Shown here: positions 24,473 to 32,323 of the stretch, one piece after another
Position numbering within the stretch: position 1 is the first letter of the stretch
Layout: every line of letters begins with the position of its first letter
Assembly (NCBI GenBank): GCA_016711205.1
Contig: JADJTM010000001.1
Coordinates: forward strand, 310,001-374,000
From: Micropruina sp.
GTDB taxonomy: Bacteria; Actinomycetota; Actinomycetes; Propionibacteriales; Propionibacteriaceae
Direction of reading: 5' to 3'
DNA length: 64,000 bases
Notes under the pieces: model-generated
What the model saw: only the letters and a program-made list of their open reading frames with translations
Database searches by the model: none
Told to the model about the DNA's origin: nothing
Made by a program: the position numbers and the translations under genes

Positions 24473-25597
24473 CTACATCAGGGCATCAAGTTTATTAACT
24501 AGCTCTCTTGCTCGGTCACGAGTTGCGTGAGAATAACGAGTTACCATCGCAGGACTACTCCAACCAAAACGCGCCATCATCTCTGGAGTAGTTGCTCCAG
24601 CTTGCGCGTAATAAGTAGCGTTGCTGTGCCGCAAGCTGTGAACTTTCAACTCTGGTCTTCCAACAGCCTCAGCGCCCTTCTTAGCAGCCGCTCGTAAAGC
24701 TTCTCCACTCATCGGGCGACCAAGAGCCGACGTAAATAGCAGAGCGTCTCTGCCCTTAACCGGCTGAGTTTTAATCCACTCTGCTAGTTCTACAGCCAAC
24801 TTTGCAGGCATCGAGACAGTACGGAGCCCGGCGTTGCTCTTGGTGGTGGCAGTTATTACGTTTTGGCCGTTCAGCTTTACAACCTGCTGAGTTACGGTCA
24901 ACTCTGCGTTCTTCAAGTCCAGGTCTCTACGCCTGAGCCCTCGAACTTCACCGGAGCGCAACCCACACCAGTACACAACTTTTATAGCCATCCGGTAGCC
25001 GTGAGTTTCAGGTACAGCTTGCACGTAAGTTGCAAAGTCTGAGGGTTCTAAAACGTCGGTCTCGTCGTCAACTCTCTTGACGACCTGCCTACCGGCTACC
25101 GCGCGGCACGGAGTCTTGTCTATCAACTCGTCTCGAACCGCCTGAAGCATGACAGTGGATAGCACGCCGTAAGCGTTCTTCCGCGTGCTCGGGCTCCTAG
25201 ACATAGAAGCGTGCCAGTTGGCAACCATCCGAGACGTGATTTGGTCCAAAGGTAAGTTACTGAACTTCGCAAGATGGAGCCTAATTAGCTTCCGGTACAG
25301 CGCCGCTGTTGTCTCTCTGATCTTGTCGGTAGCTAGCCGACGTTCAATAACTTCTTCCGCGTACGTTCCGAACGTCAGCGCGGCCTCTTGTACTGCAACC
25401 TCGAACGCGCGGCCAGGAGGCTCCCACCGTCCAGCGGTGATCTTGGCCGACTCACTGGCCAGCCAGGCGTCAGCGTCGCGCTTGGCTGTGAACGTGAACG
25501 GTGCGCTGTGCCGCGATCCGTCCGGACCTACGTAGCGTGCCTGTACTCGACCGCTGGTCAGCTTGCGAGTGCTGCCGAAGCTGCGTCTTGTGCCCAT
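24473..25597 (-). CDS. int: Tyrosine-type site-specific integrase
   Basis: A 374-aa protein from the ATG at 25597 (MGTRRSFGSTRKLTSGRVQA) with GGAAGGG seven bases upstream. It has an arm-binding AP2-like N terminus, a SAM-like core-binding domain (FGTYAEEVIERRL...), and a catalytic domain with the first Arg in GLRSGEVRGLRRRD, HSLRH (His and Arg) and the nucleophile Tyr in MVTRYSHAT. It catalyses integration at the tRNA-Tyr 3' end. It is encoded beside attR and reads towards the rest of the prophage. Confidence 0.93.
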   Translation of the reverse strand: MGTRRSFGSTRKLTSGRVQARYVGPDGSRHSAPFTFTAKRDADAWLASESAKITAGRWEPPGRAFEVAVQEAALTFGTYAEEVIERRLATDKIRETTAALYRKLIRLHLAKFSNLPLDQITSRMVANWHASMSRSPSTRKNAYGVLSTVMLQAVRDELIDKTPCRAVAGRQVVKRVDDETDVLEPSDFATYVQAVPETHGYRMAIKVVYWCGLRSGEVRGLRRRDLDLKNAELTVTQQVVKLNGQNVITATTKSNAGLRTVSMPAKLAVELAEWIKTQPVKGRDALLFTSALGRPMSGEALRAAAKKGAEAVGRPELKVHSLRHSNATYYAQAGATTPEMMARFGWSSPAMVTRYSHATRDRARELVNKLDALM

Positions 25598-25631
25598 CGT
25601 GTGCCCTTCCGTCGTGCCCAATGTGCCCAAT
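25588..25631. promoter_or_regulatory. Probable integrase arm-type sites, right end
   Basis: Four GTGCCC words (two followed by AA, one by A, one by TT) occur within ~40 bp at the start of int and just upstream of it, matching the pair at 10222-10240 at the opposite end. Position about 100 bp inside attR fits arm-type integrase binding sites. Confidence 0.5.
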
Positions 25632-25724
25632 ACTAAGGCATCTAGAGGGAACTAGCGGCATCTAGGCGCACTATCACTCCTAGTTATCGGCAACTTGGTG
25701 CTAGTCACAGCGTGTTCCTGCAAA

Positions 25725-25746
25725 GTTCGAATCCTACACCTGCCAC
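25725..25746. repeat. attR core (22 bp)
   Basis: An exact copy of 10140-10161. It is followed by host sequence carrying the terminator that probably once served tRNA-Tyr. Confidence 0.92.
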
Positions 25747-25751
25747 TTCGC

Positions 25752-25784
25752 AGCACCCCCGGTGACGACTTCGTTCACTGGGGG
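25752..25784. terminator. Displaced tRNA-Tyr terminator
   Basis: An interrupted stem of ACCCCC-GGTGA with TCAC-GGGGGT followed by CTT lies immediately after attR. Before integration it would have stood 6-8 bases behind tRNA-Tyr. A short minus-strand frame (25775-25927) overlaps it; I do not count that as a gene. Confidence 0.6.
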
Positions 25785-25974
25785 TCTTGCTTCATCAGGG
25801 TCTCACCGTGATCGGTACCAGCGAACCGCGCCAGCCAAGCCCAGCCGTGGGGCGTCAAGAACGACGGCACGCGACGACCCCCCATCGCCGGGTGCAGATC
25901 TTCGTTCGCGCCTAAGGGGTTGCGCACAGCGTTTCACCTAGACTGACGGGCATGCTCATGCAGCGAGAGCTTCC

Positions 25975-26457
25975 TTGCCAGCGCCGGTAAGGCCGCCCGA
26001 CGTCACCGTCCGATCCCAGTCGCGCGACGACGTCGAGGGGCTGGGTGCTCTCTACCTGGTCTCGTACCCGCAAGGGGTCGCCGCGGTCGATCTGGAGGAC
26101 GCTGTCGAAGAGATGGAGGGCGTGTTCGAGGGCGAGTACGGCACGCCGGTCGAGGCCGCCTCCCTGGTCGTCGAAACGGCGGACGGGGCCCTGGTCGGCT
26201 GCGTCCAGACCGTCACGAGCCCGCCCTGGGAGGGCATTCCCGCGGTGCCGTTCGTGATCGAACTGTTCGTGCACCCCGACCACCGCCGTCGCGGCCTGGG
26301 CTCGCTGCTGCTGCTGACCGCCGCGCAGGCCTGCCACGACCAGGGCTGGGAGAGCATCGCGCTCAACGTGCAGGAAGATACCGCCGGCGAAGCCACCCAC
26401 CTGTACCGCGGCCTGGGGTTCGCCGAGATCACCCCGGTCGCCGCCGGCGAGGGTTGA
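25975..26457 (+). CDS. GNAT-family N-acetyltransferase
   Basis: A 160-aa protein beginning at a TTG (25975) behind GCGAGAG. The C-terminal half holds the acetyl-CoA-binding motif A, FVHPDHRRRGLGSLLLLTAA, preceded by AVPFVIELFV and followed by LNVQEDTAGEATHLYRGLGF (motif B). Substrate unknown. It lies in the short host stretch between the prophage and the tRNA-Thr gene. Confidence 0.85.
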   Translation: MPAPVRPPDVTVRSQSRDDVEGLGALYLVSYPQGVAAVDLEDAVEEMEGVFEGEYGTPVEAASLVVETADGALVGCVQTVTSPPWEGIPAVPFVIELFVHPDHRRRGLGSLLLLTAAQACHDQGWESIALNVQEDTAGEATHLYRGLGFAEITPVAAGEG

Positions 26458-26535
26458 CCCCCGATCCGGGTTGAAACCCCGGGCCACCGATTTGAGGCCG
26501 ACACGATCCCTCCTGTAGTGTTTCTCGCGGTTCAG

Positions 26536-26608
26536 GCCCCTATAGCTCAGTCGGCAGAGCGTCTCCATGGTAAGGAGAAGGTCTGCGGTTCGATTCCGCA
26601 TGGGGGCT
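26536..26608 (+). tRNA. tRNA-Thr (GGT)
   Basis: Acceptor GCCCCTA/TGGGGGC, D arm TAGCTCAGTCGGCAGAGC, anticodon stem TCTCC/GGAGA with loop ATGGTAA (anticodon GGT), T arm GCGGTTCGATTCCGC, discriminator T. CCA is not encoded. A promoter TTGAGG (26492) with TAGTGT (26516) is plausible. Confidence 0.95.
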
Positions 26609-26668
26609 CTGCGTTTGGGGTTGATGGAACAAACCGCCCATCGTGCCCGTTGGGTACTCCGAACGGGC

Positions 26669-26744
26669 GGCGGGATAGCTCAGGCGGTAGAGCAAGCGGC
26701 TCATAATCGCTGTGTCGCGGGTTCGAGTCCCGCTCCCGCTACCA
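26669..26744 (+). tRNA. tRNA-Met (CAT), elongator
   Basis: Acceptor GGCGGGA/TCCCGCT (one G-T pair), anticodon stem AGCGG/TCGCT with loop CTCATAA (anticodon CAT), T arm GCGGGTTCGAGTCCCGC, and encoded CCA. It lacks the initiator features (C-A mismatch at 1-72, GGG/CCC anticodon stem). Confidence 0.95.
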
Positions 26745-26781
26745 AGAACCAGCAACTGCACGACGAGAGAGAGCAACGGCC

Positions 26782-26952
26782 ATGGCCAAGAAGCAGTCGG
26801 AGATCCGTCCGAAGATCACCTTGGCGTGCACGCAGTGCAAGGAGCGCAACTACATCACCAAGAAGAACCGGCGCAACGACCCGGATCGTCTTGAGCTGAA
26901 GAAGTTCTGCCCCAAGTGCCACCTGCACACCGCTCACCGCGAAACCCGCTGA
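26782..26952 (+). CDS. rpmG: 50S ribosomal protein L33
   Basis: A 56-aa protein (MAKKQSEIRPKITLACTQCK...). It carries two zinc-ribbon Cys pairs, CTQC and CPKC, so it is the zinc-binding (C+) form. ATG behind GAGAGAG. It stands 38 bp after tRNA-Met, the arrangement tRNA-Thr, tRNA-Met, rpmG conserved in actinobacteria. A terminator follows. Confidence 0.95.
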   Translation: MAKKQSEIRPKITLACTQCKERNYITKKNRRNDPDRLELKKFCPKCHLHTAHRETR

Positions 26953-26979
26953 GCGCACCTGCGCTGAGCGCACCGAATC

Positions 26980-27006
26980 GCCGTCCGTGCCAGCGGGCGG
27001 CTTTTT
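26980..27006 (+). terminator. Terminator after rpmG
   Basis: Stem GCCGTCCG / CGGGCGGC with a 6-nt loop and TTTTT directly behind. Confidence 0.8.
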
Positions 27007-27089
27007 CGTGCGCCCGCGTCCGCTGGTCGAGATCCTCTTCCCGGCCGCGCTCGGGTGACCCGTCGGACGCAGCCACTAACCTGTCGGGC

Positions 27090-27515
27090 ATGATCAGCGA
27101 GTCACATCTGGGCCGCACGTACCCGCCGACCGCCCCCTACGTGGTGAGCTCGGCCAAGGTGGCCGAGTTCGCCGCGGCGCTGGGCGAGGCGAGCAACCCC
27201 GCCTACACCGGCCCGGACGCCGTCGCGCCGCCGACCTTCGCCGTCGTGCTTTCCTCTGCCGCCTGGGGTGCGATGTTCGACGACCCCGAACTGGATCTGT
27301 CGTTGAGCCGTACCGTGCACACCGATCAGCGCTTCACGTGGCGCCGTCCGCTGCGGGTCGGTGACGAGGTCACCGCCACCCTGCGCATCGACAAGCTCCG
27401 CTCCCGCGGCACCAGCGCCTTCATCACCATCGCGGTCGAGCTGGACGCCGCGGGCGAGCTACTGTGCGAGGCCACGTCCACGCTGCTGCACACCTGGCCC
27501 GAGCAGGCCGCATGA
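27090..27515 (+). CDS. MaoC-like dehydratase, N-terminal-domain type (HadA-like)
   Basis: A 141-aa hot-dog protein starting at ATG 27090. Sequence such as SSAKVAEFAAALGEASNPAY, PPTFAVVLSSAAWGAMFDD, VHTDQRFTWRRPLRVGDEV and STLLHTW matches the non-catalytic FAS1_DH/MaoC_N partner in heterodimeric (3R)-hydroxyacyl dehydratases. In mycobacteria the same position (after rpmG, before trpT-secE) is held by hadA-hadB. The downstream gene overlaps by ATGA, supporting a HadA-HadB-type complex. In an organism without mycolates the substrate is unknown. Confidence 0.88.
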   Translation: MISESHLGRTYPPTAPYVVSSAKVAEFAAALGEASNPAYTGPDAVAPPTFAVVLSSAAWGAMFDDPELDLSLSRTVHTDQRFTWRRPLRVGDEVTATLRIDKLRSRGTSAFITIAVELDAAGELLCEATSTLLHTWPEQAA

Positions 27516-27931
27516 GCCCCTTCGCAGCTGGCATCCAGCCCGGCACCGTGCTGCCCGGCGTCGTCGTGCACGTCACCCGCGACGCTCTGGTGCGCTACGC
27601 GGGGGCGTCCACCGACTTCAACCCGATCCACTGGTCCGAGCGTGCCGCCGCCGACCTCGGGCTGCCCGGCGTGATCGCCCACGGCATGCTCACCATGGGC
27701 ATGGCGCTGCGCGTGGTCACGAACTGGTGTGGCGACCCGTCCCGGGTGCTCAGCTACTACGTGCGGTTCACCAAGCCGGTCGTCGTGCCCGATACGGACG
27801 ACGGCGCAACGGTCACCTTCGGCGGCACCGTCACCAGCGTCGAGAACGGCGTCGCGACGGTCAGCATCGAGGCCCGGTTCGACGACGCCAAGGTGCTCGG
27901 CGCCGCCGCTGCGCAGGTGCGCGTTGACTGA
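27512..27931 (+). CDS. MaoC-like dehydratase, catalytic partner (HadB-like)
   Basis: A 139-aa hot-dog protein. The hydratase-2 motif is intact: YAGASTDFNPIHWSERAAAD contains the catalytic Asp and His, followed by GVIAHGMLTMGMALR. It is the likely catalytic subunit of a heterodimer with the preceding gene, dehydrating (3R)-hydroxyacyl thioesters. It starts in an ATGA overlap and ends overlapping the murB start, so all three are translationally coupled. Confidence 0.9.
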   Translation: MSPFAAGIQPGTVLPGVVVHVTRDALVRYAGASTDFNPIHWSERAAADLGLPGVIAHGMLTMGMALRVVTNWCGDPSRVLSYYVRFTKPVVVPDTDDGATVTFGGTVTSVENGVATVSIEARFDDAKVLGAAAAQVRVD

Positions 27932-28997
27932 GGTGGTCGCGGGCACCGTCCGGCTGGCCGATCACACCACGATGCGCGTCGGCGGGCCGGCCGGGCGCTG
28001 GGTCGAGGCGAGCACCGAGGCCGACCTGGTCGAGGCCGTCCGTACCGCGGACGCCGACGGCGAGCCGGTGCTGGTGCTGGGCGGCGGCTCGAACGTGCTG
28101 GTGTCGGACGAGGGGTTCGACGGCACCGTGGTGCACGTGGCCACCCGAAGCCTGCAGGTCGCCGGGGGAGTGTGCCGCATCGACGACCCGCAGGGCGCTC
28201 AGTGCGGCGGCGCGGTGATCCAGGTGGCCGCCGGTGAGAGCTGGGACGACTTCGTCGCGGCCGCCATCGACAACAAATGGCGCGGTGTCGAGGCGTTGTC
28301 GGGCATTCCGGGCAGCGTCGGCGCCACCCCGATCCAGAACGTCGGCGCCTACGGCCAAGAGGTGGCCGAGTCGATCGAGTCGGTGCGCACCTGGGACCGC
28401 ACGACCAACCGGTTCAGCACCTTTGCGGCCTCCGACTGCGGCTTCGGCTACCGCAGTTCGCGGTTCAAGGCCGAGCCCGCGCGCTACGTGGTGCTCAGCG
28501 TCACCTTCCAGTTCCATCAGGGCAACGTCTCCATGCCGGTCAGGTACGCCGAACTGGCCCGCAGCTTGGGCATCGAGCCCGGAGCGAAGGCCCCGATGCG
28601 CGAGGTGCGCGAGGCCGTCCTGCAGTTGCGCCGCAGCAAGGGCATGGTGCTGGACGCGGCCGATCACGACACCTGGAGCGCCGGCTCGTTCTTCACCAAC
28701 CCGCTGCTCAGCACCGAGCAGGCGGCAGCCCTGCCCGAAGCTGCGCCGCGGTTCGTGCAGCCGGACGGCCGGGTCAAGTCCAGCGCCGCCTGGCTGATCG
28801 AGGCGGCCGGGTTCGGCAAGGGCTTCGGAACGCCGCCGGCGACGCTGTCGACCAAGCACACCCTCGCCCTCACCAATCGCGGCGGTGCCGCGGCACACGA
28901 CCTGCTGCGACTGGCCCGGCAGGTACGCGAGGGCGTCCGCGACCGCTTCGGCATCACCCTGGTTCCCGAGCCGGTGCTGGTCGGACTCGCCCTGTAG
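27924..28997 (+). CDS. murB: UDP-N-acetylenolpyruvoylglucosamine reductase
   Basis: A 357-aa FAD enzyme that reduces UDP-GlcNAc-enolpyruvate to UDP-MurNAc in the cytoplasm. Motifs: LGGGSNVLVSD (FAD), GIPGSVGATPIQNVGAYGQE, FGYRSSRFK, the proton-donor Ser in SAGSFFTNP, and SSAAWLIEAAGFGKG. The start is TTG at 27924 (overlapping the upstream stop) or GTG at 27933. Type I MurB with no deletion of the Tyr loop. Full length. Confidence 0.93.
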   Translation: MTEVVAGTVRLADHTTMRVGGPAGRWVEASTEADLVEAVRTADADGEPVLVLGGGSNVLVSDEGFDGTVVHVATRSLQVAGGVCRIDDPQGAQCGGAVIQVAAGESWDDFVAAAIDNKWRGVEALSGIPGSVGATPIQNVGAYGQEVAESIESVRTWDRTTNRFSTFAASDCGFGYRSSRFKAEPARYVVLSVTFQFHQGNVSMPVRYAELARSLGIEPGAKAPMREVREAVLQLRRSKGMVLDAADHDTWSAGSFFTNPLLSTEQAAALPEAAPRFVQPDGRVKSSAAWLIEAAGFGKGFGTPPATLSTKHTLALTNRGGAAAHDLLRLARQVREGVRDRFGITLVPEPVLVGLAL

Positions 28998-29098
28998 CGC
29001 AGGCGGCGGCGCCCGGTCGTAGCGCCGGCCGGTGCGGCGGATCGGCGGGTCGCTCGTGCACCGTCCAAGGCTTCCTCGCACGCTCTAGACTGACCGCC

Positions 29099-30295
29099 AT
29101 GTCATCGGTCTTCGCCGCAGTGCCGCTTGCCCCCCGCGACCCCATTCTCGGCCTCACCGAGGCCTTCGTGGCCGACCCCAACCCCGCCAAGGTCAACCTC
29201 GGGGTGGGCGTCTACCAGAACGCCGAGGGCAAGCTGCCGCTGCTGGACTGCGTCCGGCTCGCGGAGCAGCAGCTGGCCGCCGACCCCAAGCCGCGCGGCT
29301 ACCTGCCGATCAACGGGCTGGCCGGCTACGACGCCGCGGTCAAGCAGCTGGCTTTCGGCACCGATCCGGCCCTGCTCGACCGGGTGATCACCATGCAGGC
29401 GCTCGGGGGCACCGGGGCGCTCAGGATCGGCGCCGATCTGCTGCGCCAGTTCGACCCACAGGCCAAGGTGCTGATCTCCAATCCGTCGTGGGAGAACCAC
29501 CAGGCCCTGTTCACCCGGGCCGGGTTCACCGTCGAGAGCTATCGCTACTACGACCCTGAGGCCAACGGCGTCGACGTCGAGGGCATGCTGGCCGACCTGT
29601 CCGCGGCAACCTCCGGCACCATCGTGGTGCTGCACGCCTGCTGTCACAACCCGACCGGCTACGACCTCACCGAGCCGCAGTGGACGCGGGTGCTGCAGAC
29701 CGTCCGTTCCGCCGGGCTGATCCCGTTCCTCGACATGGCCTACCAGGGGTTTTCGCAGTCGCTCGAGGCGGACGGTGCCGTCGTCCGCCGGTTCGCCGAG
29801 AGCGGGCTGCCGGTGCTGGTGTCCACCTCGTTCAGCAAGAGCCTGAGCCTGTACGGCGAGCGGGTGGGGGCGCTGTCGCTGGTCTGCGCCGACGCCGACG
29901 AGGCCGCCCGGGTGCTGTCGCAGGGCAAGATCGTGATCCGCACCAACTTCTCCAACCCGCCCACCCACGGTGCCCAGATCGCCGCCACCGTGCTGGACGA
30001 TCCCGCCCTGCGCGAGCTTTGGGTCACCGAGTTGGGCGCGATGCGTGACCGGATCAAGGCGATGCGGCTGCGGCTGGTCAGCGGCCTTGAGGCGGCCGGT
30101 ATCACCGACATGGGCTTCATCGCCACCCAGATCGGCATGTTCAGCTACTCGGGGCTGACCAAGCCCCAGATGGTCGCGCTGCGCGACCACCATGGGGTCT
30201 ACGGCACCGACAAGGGACGCATCTGCGTGGCCGCGTTGAACGACGCCAACCTCGACTACGTGTGCCGGGCGATCGCCGCGGTGCGGGCCGAATAG
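29099..30295 (+). CDS. Aromatic/aspartate aminotransferase (class I PLP)
   Basis: A 398-aa class I aminotransferase of the AspC/TyrB type. It shows NLGVGVYQNAEGKLPLLDCV near the N terminus, TMQALGGTGALRIGADLLRQ, HACCHNPTG, the Asp-Tyr pair in FLDMAYQGF, the PLP Lys in STSFSKSLSLYGERVGAL, and NFSNPPTHG. It transfers amino groups between aspartate or aromatic amino acids and 2-oxoglutarate; the exact preference cannot be read. ATG 29099 follows TAGACT by only 7 bases, so the mRNA is probably leaderless. Confidence 0.92.
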   Translation: MSSVFAAVPLAPRDPILGLTEAFVADPNPAKVNLGVGVYQNAEGKLPLLDCVRLAEQQLAADPKPRGYLPINGLAGYDAAVKQLAFGTDPALLDRVITMQALGGTGALRIGADLLRQFDPQAKVLISNPSWENHQALFTRAGFTVESYRYYDPEANGVDVEGMLADLSAATSGTIVVLHACCHNPTGYDLTEPQWTRVLQTVRSAGLIPFLDMAYQGFSQSLEADGAVVRRFAESGLPVLVSTSFSKSLSLYGERVGALSLVCADADEAARVLSQGKIVIRTNFSNPPTHGAQIAATVLDDPALRELWVTELGAMRDRIKAMRLRLVSGLEAAGITDMGFIATQIGMFSYSGLTKPQMVALRDHHGVYGTDKGRICVAALNDANLDYVCRAIAAVRAE

Positions 30296-30330
30296 CGGTA
30301 CCGCCGCCGGATGCGCGGGCGAGCGGCCGG

Positions 30331-30360
30331 TTCGACTCGCATCGGCAAGCCCGTTACAAT
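30331..30360 (+). promoter_or_regulatory. Promoter of tRNA-Trp/secE-nusG
   Basis: TTCGAC (30331-30336), 18-bp spacer, TACAAT (30355-30360), about 70 bp before tRNA-Trp. Confidence 0.55.
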
Positions 30361-30429
30361 CCTTGTCTTGGTGACGTCACCTCTCATCGGTCATGCCCGC
30401 AAGGCGTGGCTGCGGTGCGGACACCATGA

Positions 30430-30502
<73 letters not shown>

Positions 30503-30531
30503 CTGGACCAACCGAGTGCGAAGGATTCTTT

Positions 30532-30903
30532 GTGGCGCAGGAGAAGGACGATGCCGACGGCGACAACGGCGTTCCGGCTGCCCAGGATCAGGCCCACGAG
30601 GTAGCGCGGGCGGCGGCCAGTAGCCGTCCGGTCCGCAAGTCGTTGCCGGAACAGGCGCCGGCGAGCAAGAAGGACCACGCCACCCCCAAGCAACGCGCCG
30701 GCAGCGTCCGGGCCACGAAGCGCACCACGCCGGTGTCATTCGTCCGCGAGTCCGCCGGCGAACTTCGCAAGGTGGTGTGGCCCACGGCCAGCCAGCTGCG
30801 GCAGTACTTCGTCGTGGTGCTGGTGTTCGTGCTGTTGGTGATCGCCTACGTCAGCGTCCTGGATCTGTTCTTCGGCTGGGGCCTGCTGAAGATCTTCGGC
30901 TGA
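30532..30903 (+). CDS. secE: Protein translocase subunit SecE
   Basis: A 123-aa protein from the GTG at 30532; the frame is open through the tRNA but that part is not coding. A long hydrophilic N-terminal extension (typical of actinobacteria) is followed by FVRESAGELRKVVWPTASQL and one membrane helix (QYFVVVLVFVLLVIAYVSVL). It forms the SecYEG channel in the plasma membrane. It is followed 27 bp later by nusG. Confidence 0.93.
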   Translation: MAQEKDDADGDNGVPAAQDQAHEVARAAASSRPVRKSLPEQAPASKKDHATPKQRAGSVRATKRTTPVSFVRESAGELRKVVWPTASQLRQYFVVVLVFVLLVIAYVSVLDLFFGWGLLKIFG

Positions 30904-30930
30904 CCGAAGCCAAATACGAGAGAAGTAACT

Positions 30931-31734
30931 GTGTCTGATACGCATGCCACGAACAACGAAACCGATTTCGAGATCGACCTCGGTCCGGCCGATGCGCCCG
31001 CACCCTCCGACGACTTCGAGGTCGACCTGAGCTTCGGCGCCGAGCTCGACGAGCCCGACGACGGCGTGTCCATCGATCTGAGCGAACCCGAGCCCGAGCC
31101 CGAGCCTGAAGAAGAGGCCGACGCCGACGACGAGGCGGTGCTGGCCGAGCTGCGCGAGACGCTGCGCACCCAGATCGGTGACTGGTACGTGATTCACACC
31201 TACTCCGGCATGGAGAACCGGGTGAAGCAGAACCTCGACTCGCGGGTGAAGACCCTGGGCATGGACGAGCTGATCTTCGAATCCGTCGTACCGACCGAAG
31301 AGGTCGTCGAAACGCGCAGCGGCACCCGCAAGACCGTCACCCGCACCGTGCTGCCCGGCTACGTGCTGGTGCGCATGGAGCTCACCGACGCGTCCTGGGC
31401 GGCGGTGCGGCACACCCCGTCCGTCACCGGGTTCGTGGCTCACGCCAACGCCCCCGTGCCGCTGTCGCTCGACGAGGTCGAGAAGATGCTGGCCCCGGCC
31501 GCACTCGCCAAAGCCGCGGCGGCAGCCAACGGCCCCAAGAAGCGCACCCGCAAGGTCGAGGTCGCCGACTTCAAGGTGGGCGACTCCGTCATGGTCGTCA
31601 ACGGCCCCTTCGCCGGGGTGCACGCGACGATCACCGAGATCAACGCGAACAGCCAGCGGCTCAAGGCGCTGGTGGAGATCCTGGGTCGTGAGACTCCGGT
31701 CGACCTGACGTTCAACCAGATCGCCAAGGTCTAG
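30931..31734 (+). CDS. nusG: Transcription termination/antitermination protein NusG
   Basis: A 267-aa protein beginning at GTG. An acidic ~75-residue N-terminal extension (EPEPEPEPEEEADADDE) precedes the NGN domain (GDWYVIHTYSGMENRVKQNL, RTVLPGYVLVRMELTDASWA). The C-terminal KOW domain is FKVGDSVMVVNGPFAGVHAT. NusG binds RNA polymerase and links it to Rho or the ribosome. The acidic extension is common in actinobacteria. It precedes rplK by 38 bp. Confidence 0.95.
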   Translation: MSDTHATNNETDFEIDLGPADAPAPSDDFEVDLSFGAELDEPDDGVSIDLSEPEPEPEPEEEADADDEAVLAELRETLRTQIGDWYVIHTYSGMENRVKQNLDSRVKTLGMDELIFESVVPTEEVVETRSGTRKTVTRTVLPGYVLVRMELTDASWAAVRHTPSVTGFVAHANAPVPLSLDEVEKMLAPAALAKAAAAANGPKKRTRKVEVADFKVGDSVMVVNGPFAGVHATITEINANSQRLKALVEILGRETPVDLTFNQIAKV

Positions 31735-31772
31735 TTCGCGAACCCGAAACACAACCCAAAGGACCCACAACC

Positions 31773-32204
31773 ATGCCTGGAAAGAAGAAGGTAGCGGCGA
31801 TCGTCAAGGTCGCCCTCAACGCGGGCGCGGCCACTCCGGCACCGCCGGTGGGCACCGCGCTCGGCCCGCACGGCGTCAACATCATGGAGTTCTGCAAGCG
31901 GTACAACGCAGAGACCGAGGCCATGCGCGGCACCATCGTGCCGGTCGAGATCACCATCTATGAAGACCGCACGTTCACGTTCATCACCAAGACGCCGCCG
32001 GCCGCCGAGCTGATCAAGAAGGCCGCCGGCATCAAGAGCGGCTCTGCTCGTCCGCACACCGACAAGGTCGGCAAGATCACCGCCGCCCAGGTGCGTGAGA
32101 TCGCCACCACCAAACTGCCCGACCTGAACGCCAACGATCTCGAGGCCGCCGCCAAGATCGTCGAGGGCACCGCCCGCTCCATGGGCATCACGGTCGAGGG
32201 CTGA
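31773..32204 (+). CDS. rplK: 50S ribosomal protein L11
   Basis: A 143-aa protein with all L11 hallmarks: KVALNAGAATPAPPVGTALG, GVNIMEFCKRYNA, FITKTPPAAELIKKAAGIKS, and the C-terminal RNA-binding AAQVREIATTKLPDLNANDL...ARSMGITVEG. It binds the GTPase-associated centre of 23S rRNA. Confidence 0.97.
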   Translation: MPGKKKVAAIVKVALNAGAATPAPPVGTALGPHGVNIMEFCKRYNAETEAMRGTIVPVEITIYEDRTFTFITKTPPAAELIKKAAGIKSGSARPHTDKVGKITAAQVREIATTKLPDLNANDLEAAAKIVEGTARSMGITVEG

Positions 32205-32323
32205 CCACCACCCGCTGGTCGAGTTGATTCGAGACCAGCACCGCAGCACCCGCGGCAGGACGTCCGTCCGTACCGCACCTGGCAACCCGGCCATACGAGG
32301 TCGGATTTCACAAGGAGACCAGA

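Larger units (their letters stand above)
10140..25746. mobile_element. Compact siphovirus-like prophage (~15.6 kb) in tRNA-Tyr
   Basis: Bounded by 22-bp direct repeats (attL/attR) and read entirely on the minus strand. From right to left: integrase, probable excisionase, small membrane proteins, zinc-ribbon primase, RecA-fold helicase, HNH, large terminase, portal, protease-capsid fusion, connectors, major tail protein, a short tape measure, minor tail proteins and a small membrane coiled-coil protein. Most of it is visibly less G+C-rich than the host. No endolysin, holin/lysin pair or CI-type repressor is recognisable. The size is like that of the very small actinobacterial siphophages (about 14-17 kb). 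Several genes carry -1 frame breaks that may be assembly errors. Confidence 0.93.

Noticed and set aside
25775..25927. A ~50-codon minus-strand frame just outside attR with partly coding-like codon use
   Set aside because: It overlaps the likely tRNA-Tyr terminator, starts at an unsupported GTG and has no recognisable family; left as undecided non-coding.
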